Assembly (NCBI GenBank): GCA_049698695.1
Contig: JBAVYH010000092.1
Span: forward strand, 1 to 64,000
Direction: 5' to 3'
Length of the DNA: 64,000 nucleotides
Source of the DNA: Bog-375 sp049698695
Lineage (GTDB): Bacteria; Acidobacteriota; Terriglobia; Bryobacterales; Bryobacteraceae
This document shows positions 56,884 through 64,000 of this stretch, piece after piece. Each line of letters opens with the position of its first letter. Position 1 is the stretch's first letter. The notes under the pieces are model-generated. The model was not told the DNA's origin. It did not search any database and saw only the letters and a list, made by a program, of their open reading frames with translations. A program made the translations under genes and the position numbers.

Positions 56884-58256
56884 CTAACGGGGCGGCGGTC
56901 CCCACGGGCCGGCCAGCGGAGCGGGTGGATCGGCGACAGACTGGAAGCGGAGCAAGCGCAAGCTATCGCCAGCGCGGGCGGAGACGAGCGGCATGGCGCC
57001 ATCGGCGAGAATGCGTTTCGCCCGGCGCTCGGAGAGGCAGACTTCCGCTGGCGACGGCCGGTGGCTCTTGCCATCGAATAGATAGGTGTGGGCCGGTAGT
57101 TGTTCGAGGCGGCGGACCTGGTCCGGGCGCATGCTCCATCCGTGATGCAGAAATGCCTGGCCGAGCAGGCAGACGCAGGCGACGGCCGGGCTGCCCCAGA
57201 GATAAGCTTCGTGCACCGGCGGCAAAGGCATCTCCTCAAAGGCAAGAGACGCGATTTCTCCCGTGGCGCCGCCGTAGGGAAGGCGCAGCAGGAATCGCGG
57301 CAAGGCCACTCCCAGCCAGCGGGCGTCCGGGTCGGCGCGCAGCCAGCGCCATGCCGCGTCGGCGGTTTCATCCAGCGAGAGGCGCCAATCGTCGGGATTC
57401 GGTGTGTCCGCGATCGATGCGCATCCCGCCAGGCGAGCATCGATTTCCGCCAACACCGGCCCACCGGCGCGGCGGCTCGCCGCGGCCAGGTGCGCCAGCA
57501 ACCGGCAATCGCGTGGCTCAGGCGCGAACCGGTGCAGACAAGCCGCCACCGACCAGCCTGCCGGCGGAAGATCCCACAACTCCTCTTTGGCGGCGTCGAT
57601 CAGTTCGATCCGCAGATCCGCCCGCGTGCCGATTCCACCTTTTGAAATGCAGCGTGCGCCAGGCAAGCCCGCATCAGCGCGCCGGTGGCCGCATCCACCG
57701 CGGCGGTGCATTCTTCCGGGCTCGGCTCGGGGCTCGGAGACAGATGCGCCGCCACGCTGCGCCGGATGAAATCGTCCCAGCCGGCAGCCGGGTCCGGCGC
57801 GGGCTGGGCCGCGGCGGATCCGCCGGGCGCCCAGTCCAGTGAAGCGTTGGAAAAGGCGCCGGGTGCCGGGTCCGCGAACTGAGTCCCCAAAAACCTGGCT
57901 GCCGCCGGGAACATCGCCGGGTCCGCCAGTTGCGCGCGCAGCCGCGCGAACGCCTGAAACACCGGTAACCGCTCCTGCAAAGCATCGGGATGAAAATCGT
58001 CGAGCGAGCGGAAGGGAATCTCGATGGGCGTATCGGCAATGGTCAAGTGCACGGCTACGTCGAAGCGCTCCACGACTTCTTCGATATTGTCGGAATCGAT
58101 CGGTACCGGCGCCGTCGGGCGGCGCGGTGTGGCACGGCCTGCGTGCCCGCTGAAATCGCCCAGCAGCGCGATCCGGAATGGCTTGCCAGTAGTGTCCGAA
58201 GGCGCAGCCTTCCTTCGGGTCTCCAGTCCGATATCGATTTCCGCGGAGGCGGGCAT
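56884..58256 (-). pseudogene. Frameshifted TssB/TssC-like contractile sheath gene (orphan)
   Basis: Two minus-strand frames join into one product. The first (58256-57600) starts at ATG with AAGGAAG upstream and has a sheath-type N-terminus, FRIALLGDFSGHAGRA, then PIDSDNIEEVVERFDV and FRSLDDFHPDAL, a linker and MRACLAHAAFQKVESA before TGA. The second frame resumes at DLRIELIDAAKEELWDL and has WLGVALPRFLLRLPYG and LPPVHEAYLWGSPAVACV, typical of the large sheath subunit TssC. Expected residues between ESA and DLRI are missing, so a one-base indel or short deletion near 57620-57640 broke the gene. No other secretion genes are nearby. Sequencing error is an alternative. Confidence 0.7.
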
Positions 58257-58420
58257 AGCTTCCTTGTTCCTGAACCTGGAAAAGAGTTATCCGCTGCCGG
58301 ACACCGGTTTATCCATACTAAACCAACTGTTCTAGTACGTCGATACGTTTGGCTTGTTTTTCGGTGGTCGATCTGATGTTTGGGCCGCTACCTCGTGCCA
58401 GAACTGGCTGATTCCCCGGC

Positions 58421-58426
58421 TATAAT
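58421..58426 (+). promoter_or_regulatory. Consensus -10 hexamer of hemD
   Basis: A perfect TATAAT ends five bases before the hemD ATG, with no ribosome site between. It is the clearest case of a possible leaderless start in the window. Confidence 0.5.
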
Positions 58427-58431
58427 TCGGT

Positions 58432-59232
58432 ATGTCGTTCCAAGGCATGCGAGTGGTGGCGTTTGAGAGCCGGCGCGCGGCGGAAATGGCGGAGCTGGTT
58501 CGCAAGCAGGGTGGGCAGCCGTTTGTTGCGCCGGCGATGCGCGAGGCGCCGGTCGAAAACAACGCCGCCGCATTCGCTTTTGCCGAGCGGCTATTCGCGG
58601 GCGAATTCGATACCGTGATGCTGCTGACGGGTGTCGGCACGCGGCAACTGAATCGGGTGCTCGAGACGCGCTATCCCGCAGGTGCCTTCACTGACGCGCT
58701 ACGCCGGGTCACGCTGGTTGCGCGGGGCCCGAAACCGGTGGCGGCGCTGCGCCAGATGGGTTTGACGCCGTCGATTGTGGCGCCGGAGCCGAACACGTGG
58801 CGCGAGCTGCTGGCCGCCACGGCGAATTGCGCCGGCCGCCGGATCGCGGTGCAGGAGTACGGCCGCTCGAATCCGGAGCTGCTGGCGGCGCTGGCCGCGC
58901 GCGGCGCCGAAGTAACCGCAGTCCGCGTGTATCAGTACGACCTGCCGGAGAATGCCGGCCCGTTGCAGGAGGCCGCGCGCCGGCTGGCCGCGGGTGAGTT
59001 CCAGGTCGCCCTGTTCACCACGGCGGTCCAGATCGCGCACGTCGTCAGGGTGGCAGCAGAGCAGGGGATTGAACCCGCCATGCTGGAAGGCCTGCGCAAA
59101 TGCCTGATCGGCTCCATCGGCCCCACCACCACAGAAGCGCTGGAGGAATTCGGCGTTCATCCCAACCTGGAGCCGTCGCACCCCAAAATGGGTCTGCTGG
59201 TGATGGAAACCGCTGCACAGGCCGGCCAGTGA
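58432..59232 (+). CDS. hemD: Uroporphyrinogen-III synthase
   Basis: 266 residues of the HemD fold, two similar alpha/beta lobes joined by a linker. Recognisable stretches are VVAFESRRAAEMAELVRKQGG, FDTVMLLTGVGTRQL, VAVQEYGRSNPELLAAL-like IAVQEYGRSN, FQVALFTTAVQIAHVV and LIGSIGPTTTEALEEFG, the last being the substrate-interacting signature. It closes hydroxymethylbilane to uroporphyrinogen III for heme and related tetrapyrroles. No other heme genes are adjacent, although many heme proteins are encoded in the act-cta operon nearby. Confidence 0.92.
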   Translation: MSFQGMRVVAFESRRAAEMAELVRKQGGQPFVAPAMREAPVENNAAAFAFAERLFAGEFDTVMLLTGVGTRQLNRVLETRYPAGAFTDALRRVTLVARGPKPVAALRQMGLTPSIVAPEPNTWRELLAATANCAGRRIAVQEYGRSNPELLAALAARGAEVTAVRVYQYDLPENAGPLQEAARRLAAGEFQVALFTTAVQIAHVVRVAAEQGIEPAMLEGLRKCLIGSIGPTTTEALEEFGVHPNLEPSHPKMGLLVMETAAQAGQ

Positions 59233-59317
59233 GCCTTCAGTGAGTCTTGAGTGTGCGGCCGGATAAGTTTCGTTACCGGATTCTGCGAGACTCTTTAGAT
59301 AGAGAGGAGTCTTTGCC

Positions 59318-60094
59318 GTGACCATGTCTTCTCAATCCCCGTCTGGCCAAACCTGGAACGCGGCTGGCTATGCCGCGAACGCCCACTTCGTGCCCGCGCT
59401 CGGGCAACCGGTGTTGGAATTGCTCCAGGCCCGGCCCGGTGAGCGCATCCTCGACTTGGGTTGCGGAGACGGAGCGCTCACCGAGAAGTTGGTTGCGCTG
59501 GGTGCGCAGGTGGTGGGCATCGACAGTTCTGCGGACATGATCGCGGCCGCGCGCCAACGGGGCCTTGACGTGAGGATGATGGATGCCAGATCACTGACCT
59601 TCGACAACGAGTTCGACGCGGTCTTTTCCAATGCTGCGCTGCACTGGATCAAAGACGATCCGGACGCGCCGGTCGGGGGTGCCTTCCGTGCCCTGAAAGC
59701 CGGCGGGCGGTTTGTGGGCGAGTTAGGCGGCCATGCGTGCGTCGGCGCGATTACGGTTGCGCTGGTGGCGGTTCTCGAGCGCCGCGGCATCAGGGACGCC
59801 GCATCGTGGGTTCCCTGGTACTTCCCGACGGTGGACGAATACGAAACCCGTCTCCGGCGAGCCGGGTTTGTGCCGCAAAGTGTGCAGCTGGTTCCACGGC
59901 CCACGGCGCTCGAATGCGGAATGCGCGGATGGCTGGAAACGTTCGCCAATCCGTTCTGCGCGGCGTTGCCGCAAGGTGAGCGCAGCACGTTTCTCGATGA
60001 CGTCACGGCGATGCTGAAGCCCGTTCTGTGCGATACGCAGGGCCGCTGGACCGCGGATTACATTCGCCTTCGTTTTGCGGCTGTGAAAACCTAA
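59318..60094 (+). CDS. Class I SAM-dependent methyltransferase (trans-aconitate methyltransferase-like)
   Basis: 258 residues. Motif I is ERILDLGCGDGALTEKL, followed by VVGIDSSADMIAAARQRG, FDAVFSNAALHWIKD and FRALKAGGRFVGELGG. The NAALHWIKD block and overall length resemble Tam-like enzymes, but the substrate cannot be inferred. I chose the GTG at 59318 because GAGAGGAG lies eight bases upstream; an ATG six bases later is the alternative. The 159-bp region after it is AT-richer than its surroundings and holds only an inverted repeat (60167-60175/60196-60204). Confidence 0.88.
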   Translation: MTMSSQSPSGQTWNAAGYAANAHFVPALGQPVLELLQARPGERILDLGCGDGALTEKLVALGAQVVGIDSSADMIAAARQRGLDVRMMDARSLTFDNEFDAVFSNAALHWIKDDPDAPVGGAFRALKAGGRFVGELGGHACVGAITVALVAVLERRGIRDAASWVPWYFPTVDEYETRLRRAGFVPQSVQLVPRPTALECGMRGWLETFANPFCAALPQGERSTFLDDVTAMLKPVLCDTQGRWTADYIRLRFAAVKT

Positions 60095-60253
60095 TGACGC
60101 GGGAGGATGGCCAGCGGGCGCCGAGTTACGGTTTTTATGCAGAAAACGGAACCGCCAGGGTCCACAACATTTTGTGGTATTTATGTTTTATGAGTACAAA
60201 ATGTGGAGGGGTGGACTTCACAGCGCTGACCGGGAATGCGCCGGTGGTGCCGG

Positions 60254-60565
60254 CTATCCTTCCTTGTACATGTACTTGATGGCGGGCTTATAGATCAGCA
60301 CGTTCGGCTGGCCGTCGCGATTCACCTTGAGACAGCACTTGTCATACCACTCGATGACGCCATGCAGTGTCTCGCCGTCGCGCAGCACAAAGACCATTGG
60401 GGTCCTGGCCTGCATCTGCTTCACGTAATAAAAATTCTCCGCATTGGTCTGGTCTGGCGGGACAGGCTTTTTCTGTGACTGGAGGGCCGGGCGGCGGGGT
60501 GGACTAATCTGCTCCTTGATCTCGTTCAGCGACGGACGAATGAGCTTGCGATTGACAGTCTCCAC
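60254..60565 (-). CDS. hfq: Hfq-like RNA chaperone with N-terminal extension
   Basis: 103 residues. The C-terminal 65 form an Sm/Hfq domain: NAENFYYVKQMQARTPMVFVL corresponds to the Q-x-x-x-L/F helix and Sm1 strand, GETLHGVIEWYDKCCLKVN to the middle strands, and VLIYKPAIKYMYKEG to the YKHAI Sm2 motif. A basic, disordered-looking 40-residue N-terminal extension (RKLIRPSLNEIKEQ) precedes it. It likely binds small RNAs and mRNAs. GTG 60565 has AAGGATGG seven bases upstream; the promoter is probably near TATGCT at about 60665. Confidence 0.8.
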   Translation of the reverse strand: METVNRKLIRPSLNEIKEQISPPRRPALQSQKKPVPPDQTNAENFYYVKQMQARTPMVFVLRDGETLHGVIEWYDKCCLKVNRDGQPNVLIYKPAIKYMYKEG

Positions 60566-60739
60566 TGAATGCCATCCTTATGAAGAGAATCTGTTTGACT
60601 TGCCGCTACCTGGCACAGCGAGAGCGGCTTGGTCGTTGGGTTCGCTTTTCGACTTGACTCATAAATAGCATAATGAGACCCGCGAAGCAACGAGGGTGCG
60701 AGGAGAATTCCGAGCAACTGCGCGATGGGGCCGGGCGGT

Positions 60740-61999
60740 CTATACGGCCAACGGGTAGCGGAGGGTTTCGAGAAGCCAGTCGCGATTCTGCCGAACATCG
60801 GCAGTGAGGCGGCCGCAAAGTTCGCCTCGCGCATCGAATAAGCGGTAGCCTTCGGGAGAGCGCAGGTAGCCGCGGGCCTTCGGCTCGCGCGCGAAGACGG
60901 CGGCTTCGCCTTCGGCCTCCACCATGCGCCGATAACGGCGCCGGTTGTCGAGCAGCGCCTTAACCAGAAAAGGCATGATGAGCGAGTAGTCGGCCTGCAT
61001 GCTTTCGGTGGTCTGCAGGTAGGTGTCTTTGTCCACCTTGCCCCAGGTGACCGCCTCGGCCGGCGGGCAGGAAGAGAGCGAACCATCGGTGACAGGCGCG
61101 GTGACAATCTGCACATCGAACTGATAGCCGCGCACGTTGGGCAGGCCAAGCACCTGGCCCAGGGCGGGCTCGGGCTGGAGATTGTAATTCTTGGGGACGC
61201 CACCGCCCAGAATGACCGTGGCGAGCGCGTGAGCCGGATGATCGAAGAGCCCCCAGCGATGGTAGGCGCAGGCTTCGAAGACTTCGGCGTGCAGGTCGAG
61301 ATCGAAGCTGTAATCCGGGATCAGGCCAGCTTGCCGCATGGCCCACAGCTTCATGGAATTCAGGAACACGCTGCCATCGCCGGGTGCACCGACGAAGATC
61401 GGGATGGCACGCCGCCAGCAAGTAGACAGCAGGCCGGGAGGGACGGCGTGGCGCTGCTCCTCGGCGGCATAGTATTTGCCCAGCAGGTAGCGCAGTTCGG
61501 TGCCCGTCATCGTGCGCTGAAACTCCGGGCTGGCCAGCACCGCGCTGATGAAGCGATCCTGGTCGAGCAAAACGCCTTCATCGAAGGCCATGTCGGTTAC
61601 ACGGATGGTGCCCTCTTCGCGCAGCGCAGCGTCGTCACTGGCGATGGGAACTTCATGGATGGGACCGGACTTGTAAGCTTCCAGGCTGCGGTGACCGTCG
61701 TGGTAACAGACGGCGTCGGTGGTGCTCAGGTAAGCCACCCAGCCGGTCTCGAGCAGAGGAATCAGCCAGGTTTGGTGCTGACCGGAGACTGTGACCGGAC
61801 CGGCGACGGCAAGTGTAAGCGGGCAGCCCAGGCCGATGGCGCGGTCGAGAATCCCATAGATGCGGCGCAGAAAGGCACCGCCGAATGCGGGTAGGCAATG
61901 AGTGAACAGTTCGTCGAGCGTCTCGCATTCATCCACGCGCCGCACCTGCACGTAGCGGCGGCCGGCGCTCTGGTTGCCCCTGTGCTTATCCTGATCCAT
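60740..61999 (-). CDS. Deoxyhypusine-synthase-like protein
   Basis: 419 residues of the deoxyhypusine synthase family, longer than archaeal and eukaryotic members at both ends. NAD/spermidine-site features include LAVAGPVTVSGQHQTW, ILGGGVPKNYNLQPEP with K270 at the position of the catalytic lysine, and QFDVQIVTAPVTDGSLSSCPPAEAVTWGKVDKD, the terminal signature. Bacteria lack eIF5A, so bacterial homologues are thought to act in polyamine metabolism, for example homospermidine formation. TATGGT lies nine bases before the ATG. It lies between hfq and parB on the same strand. Confidence 0.88.
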   Translation of the reverse strand: MDQDKHRGNQSAGRRYVQVRRVDECETLDELFTHCLPAFGGAFLRRIYGILDRAIGLGCPLTLAVAGPVTVSGQHQTWLIPLLETGWVAYLSTTDAVCYHDGHRSLEAYKSGPIHEVPIASDDAALREEGTIRVTDMAFDEGVLLDQDRFISAVLASPEFQRTMTGTELRYLLGKYYAAEEQRHAVPPGLLSTCWRRAIPIFVGAPGDGSVFLNSMKLWAMRQAGLIPDYSFDLDLHAEVFEACAYHRWGLFDHPAHALATVILGGGVPKNYNLQPEPALGQVLGLPNVRGYQFDVQIVTAPVTDGSLSSCPPAEAVTWGKVDKDTYLQTTESMQADYSLIMPFLVKALLDNRRRYRRMVEAEGEAAVFAREPKARGYLRSPEGYRLFDARGELCGRLTADVRQNRDWLLETLRYPLAV

Positions 62000-62074
62000 G
62001 ATTCTTTGACCATAACATGGCGGGCGAGAACGGCCTTCGGTCCTGCCCGGCTGTTACCTGAATTTCGCAGGGCC

Positions 62075-62968
62075 TTAGGAAGGCGGACTGACGATCACCG
62101 TGTAGATGCGGTCCAGGTCTTCCGGGGAGTAGTATTCAATCTCGATGCGGCCCTTCTGCTTGGCTTTCTCGACGATGCGGACCTTGGTGCCGAGGACGCG
62201 CTCCAGTTCCTGAATGGCGGCCTTCACGTTAGGATCGGTTTCGAGCTCATCCAGGTGCTTAGGCTTGCGGCCCTCGAGCATGCGCTGGGTGGTGCGCTCG
62301 GTCTGGCGCACGGACCATCCCTGCGCGACGGCCTTTTCGGCGACTTCCCGTTGGAGCTCAATGCTGGGAAGCGAACACAGGCAGCGGGCATGGCCGGCAG
62401 ACAGGCGGCGCTCGGAGACCAGTTGCTGGATATCGGCGGGAAGCTGCAGGAGGCGGAGGAAGTTGATGATGGTGGTGCGGTCTTTGCCGGTCCGTTGTCC
62501 GATCTGATCGGGATTCAGGAGCAACTCGCGGCCCAGGCGGTCAAAAGCGACGGCGGTCTCGATGGGGTTCAGGTCCTCGCGCTGGATGTTCTCGACGAGG
62601 GTGATTTCGAGCAGGCGGTCGTCGGGGATATCGCGAATTACCGCCGGCACAGATTGACTGCCCGCGAGTTTGGCGGCGCGCCAGCGACGCTCGCCGGCGA
62701 CCAGTTGATAACGTTCACCGGACCGCCGGACCACCAGCGGCTGAATGATGCCGTTGGTGCGGATGGACTGCGCCAATTCGGAAAGGCGCTCGCTTTGAAA
62801 CACGCGCCGGGGCTGGAGCGGGTTCGGGTCGATGCTATCGATCGGAATACTAAGGGCCGCTTCCTGGGTTGGCGCGAGAGGAGGCACCGGCTGGAGGGTC
62901 GGGCGAGTTGGCAACAGTGCGCCCAGGCCCCTACCGAGCGCTTTGCGGGGCTTCTCTGTTTTGTTCAT
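62075..62968 (-). CDS. parB: Chromosome-partitioning protein ParB
   Basis: 297 residues from ATG 62968. The N-terminal KALGRGLGALL motif binds ParA. The CTPase/ParB domain contains LAQSIRTNGIIQPLVVR, the GERRWRAAK box and ITLVENIQREDLNPIETA. The helix-turn-helix is around DQIGQRTGKDRTTIINFLRLL, and a dimerisation domain ends the protein. ParB binds the parS sites at 63763 and 63804, slides as a CTP-dependent clamp and stimulates ParA. The start lies inside the end of parA with a 38-bp overlap, as often found. Confidence 0.96.
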   Translation of the reverse strand: MNKTEKPRKALGRGLGALLPTRPTLQPVPPLAPTQEAALSIPIDSIDPNPLQPRRVFQSERLSELAQSIRTNGIIQPLVVRRSGERYQLVAGERRWRAAKLAGSQSVPAVIRDIPDDRLLEITLVENIQREDLNPIETAVAFDRLGRELLLNPDQIGQRTGKDRTTIINFLRLLQLPADIQQLVSERRLSAGHARCLCSLPSIELQREVAEKAVAQGWSVRQTERTTQRMLEGRKPKHLDELETDPNVKAAIQELERVLGTKVRIVEKAKQKGRIEIEYYSPEDLDRIYTVIVSPPS

Positions 62969-63722
62969 GGTCCAGGATCTCTTTGGCCAGCCGGATGTAG
63001 CTTTCGGCGCCCTTTGAGCGGGGGTCGTAAGCAAGAATGGGCTTGCCGAAACTGGGCGCCTCGGCCAAGCGGACGCTGCGGGGAACGATGGTATCGAACA
63101 CCTCGTCAGCGAAGAACTCTCGGAGATCGGCCGCGACCTGGCGGGTCAGGTTCGTGCGGTCGTCATACATGGTGAGTAGGATGCCCTCCACCTGCAATGG
63201 ATGCTGAAAGGCATCGCGAATTCGATCAATCGTATCCATGAGCTCTGAAATGCCTTCCAGCGCGAAGAACTCGCACTGGATGGGGACGAGGACGGAATCC
63301 GCCGCGATAAGGGCATTGAGGGTGAGGAGATCGAGGGCGGGGGGGCAATCGATCAGGATGAAGTCGTATTTGTCGCGGATACTCTGAATGCGTTCGCGAA
63401 GACGAAATTCGCGGTTGGGGATATCCACCAATTCCAGGTTGGCGCCGACGAGGTTCTTGTCGGCGGAAATGACGTACAGGCCGTCGAAGGCAGTGGTGAT
63501 GATCGCGTCGCGGGGAGAAGCATCACCTAAAATGACGTGGTAGAGGCTCGGGCGACTGGGATCCTTGGCTATGCCGAGGCCGCTGGAGGCATTCCCCTGG
63601 GGATCGGAATCGATGACCAGGATTCTGAGGTCGTTGGCTGCCAGCGCAGCAGCAAGATTGATGGCAGTAGTGGTCTTGCCGACGCCACCCTTCTGATTTG
63701 CAATTGCAAATACCCGGCTCAA
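62931..63722 (-). CDS. parA: Chromosome-partitioning ATPase ParA (Soj)
   Basis: 263 residues, the usual chromosomal ParA length. The deviant Walker A motif is QKGGVGKTTTAINLAAAL, Walker A' is ILVIDSDPQGNASSGLG, and Walker B is FILIDCPPALDLLTLNAL. It drives origin segregation with ParB. The start is TTG at 63722; an ATG eight bases upstream is out of frame. The two parS sites lie 41-97 bases upstream of this start, so ParB spreading could influence its expression. Confidence 0.96.
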   Translation of the reverse strand: MSRVFAIANQKGGVGKTTTAINLAAALAANDLRILVIDSDPQGNASSGLGIAKDPSRPSLYHVILGDASPRDAIITTAFDGLYVISADKNLVGANLELVDIPNREFRLRERIQSIRDKYDFILIDCPPALDLLTLNALIAADSVLVPIQCEFFALEGISELMDTIDRIRDAFQHPLQVEGILLTMYDDRTNLTRQVAADLREFFADEVFDTIVPRSVRLAEAPSFGKPILAYDPRSKGAESYIRLAKEILDHEQNREAPQSAR

Positions 63723-63762
63723 GCGGCCATACTAACACGAAGCTCGCTGCGGCTGAAGCGTG

Positions 63763-63778
63763 AGTTTCACGTGAAACA
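63763..63778. promoter_or_regulatory. parS: parS site 1
   Basis: AGTTTCACGTGAAACA matches the bacterial parS consensus (TGTTTCACGTGAAACA) at 15 of 16 positions, with the GTTTCACGTGAAAC core perfect. Confidence 0.92.
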
Positions 63779-63803
63779 CCAGGCGTTGCAATAGCGGAGG
63801 TTG

Positions 63804-63819
63804 CGTTTCACGTGAAACA
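63804..63819. promoter_or_regulatory. parS: parS site 2
   Basis: CGTTTCACGTGAAACA matches the consensus at 15 of 16 positions and again has a perfect core. The centres of the two sites are 41 bp apart. Confidence 0.92.
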
Positions 63820-63872
63820 GGTGGACATGCCTCGCCGGCCGCCTCAGCGAGCAGGCCTGGGCTGTTCCGCCC

Positions 63873-64000
63873 CTAAACTCGGTGTCCGATGCGAAGGTAT
63901 CGCTGCTTCCCCCACGGCATCGGGATCGGCGGCTCCCACACGAACCCCACTTCCGGGGGTGCGCCTTCAGCTCCACCTAAGAGATCGGCAACAGGCGCCA
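63873..64000 (-). CDS. rsmG: Probable 3' end of 16S rRNA methyltransferase RsmG, truncated by window edge
   Basis: A minus-strand frame open at the window edge encodes APVADLLGGAEGAPPEV, then VGFVWEPPIPMPWGKQRY and LRIGHRV before TAG at 63873. The pattern of a strand ending near a PWGKQRYLRIG tail fits the C-terminus of RsmG/GidB, and rsmG-parA-parB is a very common gene order. Only 41 residues are visible, so the name rests mainly on context. Confidence 0.45.
   Translation of the reverse strand, partial: APVADLLGGAEGAPPEVGFVWEPPIPMPWGKQRYLRIGHRV

Noticed and set aside
60167..60204. Inverted repeat acattttgt/acaaaatgt as a terminator
   Set aside because: The 20-base loop and lack of a T-run make an intrinsic terminator unlikely; it may only reflect AT-rich convergent sequence.

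Overview
The window is a GC-rich bacterial chromosome segment, most likely from an Acidobacteriota member of the Bryobacterales/Solibacter group. This assignment is inferred from gene content. The signs are an alternative complex III fused in one operon to a caa3-type oxidase, an actinobacterial-style multifunctional oxoglutarate dehydrogenase (Kgd), many secreted glycoside hydrolases, an Hfq with an N-terminal extension, and several families of small palindromic repeats. parA, parB and two near-consensus parS sites at the right end suggest that end is close to the replication origin.

Layout. 1-7.3 kb: the 3' part of carB, a hemerythrin, a methyltransferase, a cyclophilin lipoprotein, a candidate small RNA, and an acuC-like deacetylase/pta pair. 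7.3-15 kb: a membrane glycosyltransferase, a 1176-residue GH2 enzyme, mtgA, an O-methyltransferase and a small secreted protein. 15-21.3 kb: a xylan-use cluster with a ROK regulator, GH3, GPH symporter and GH10 xylanase. 21.4-26.6 kb: doxX, then a surface-polysaccharide operon on the minus strand (GT4, gmd, a coiled-coil protein, a GT2-GT4 fusion). 26.8-34.3 kb: acs, a PEP-CTERM-like protein, GH35 and GH27 galactosidases, an FRG-domain protein and an FMN reductase. 34.4-38.1 kb: kgd.

38.2-40.4 kb is a small accessory islet with a PD-(D/E)XK-like nuclease candidate, a one-pass membrane protein, an orphan HigA antitoxin that runs past its usual end, and a possible toxin remnant. It is followed by a GH39-like secreted enzyme carrying two copies of a binding module, one of which appears to be inserted inside the catalytic domain. 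42.8-55.4 kb is one minus-strand respiratory operon, actABCDEF, a one-TM protein, sco, then ctaCDEF. Its genes overlap or nearly abut everywhere except between actD and actE, where a 108-bp palindromic element sits at the actE start. 55.5-64 kb: an Ntn-hydrolase, a frameshifted orphan TssB/TssC-like sheath gene, hemD, a methyltransferase, hfq, a deoxyhypusine-synthase-like gene, parB, parA, two parS sites and the probable 3' end of rsmG.

The most notable observations are: a small intergenic transcription unit (5255-5366) with its own extended -10, a 5' hairpin and an intrinsic terminator; palindromic repeats with compensatory base changes, some of which are translated or sit in operons; a recurring -10 hexamer placed 5-9 nt before start codons, suggesting leaderless mRNAs; and the accessory islet.
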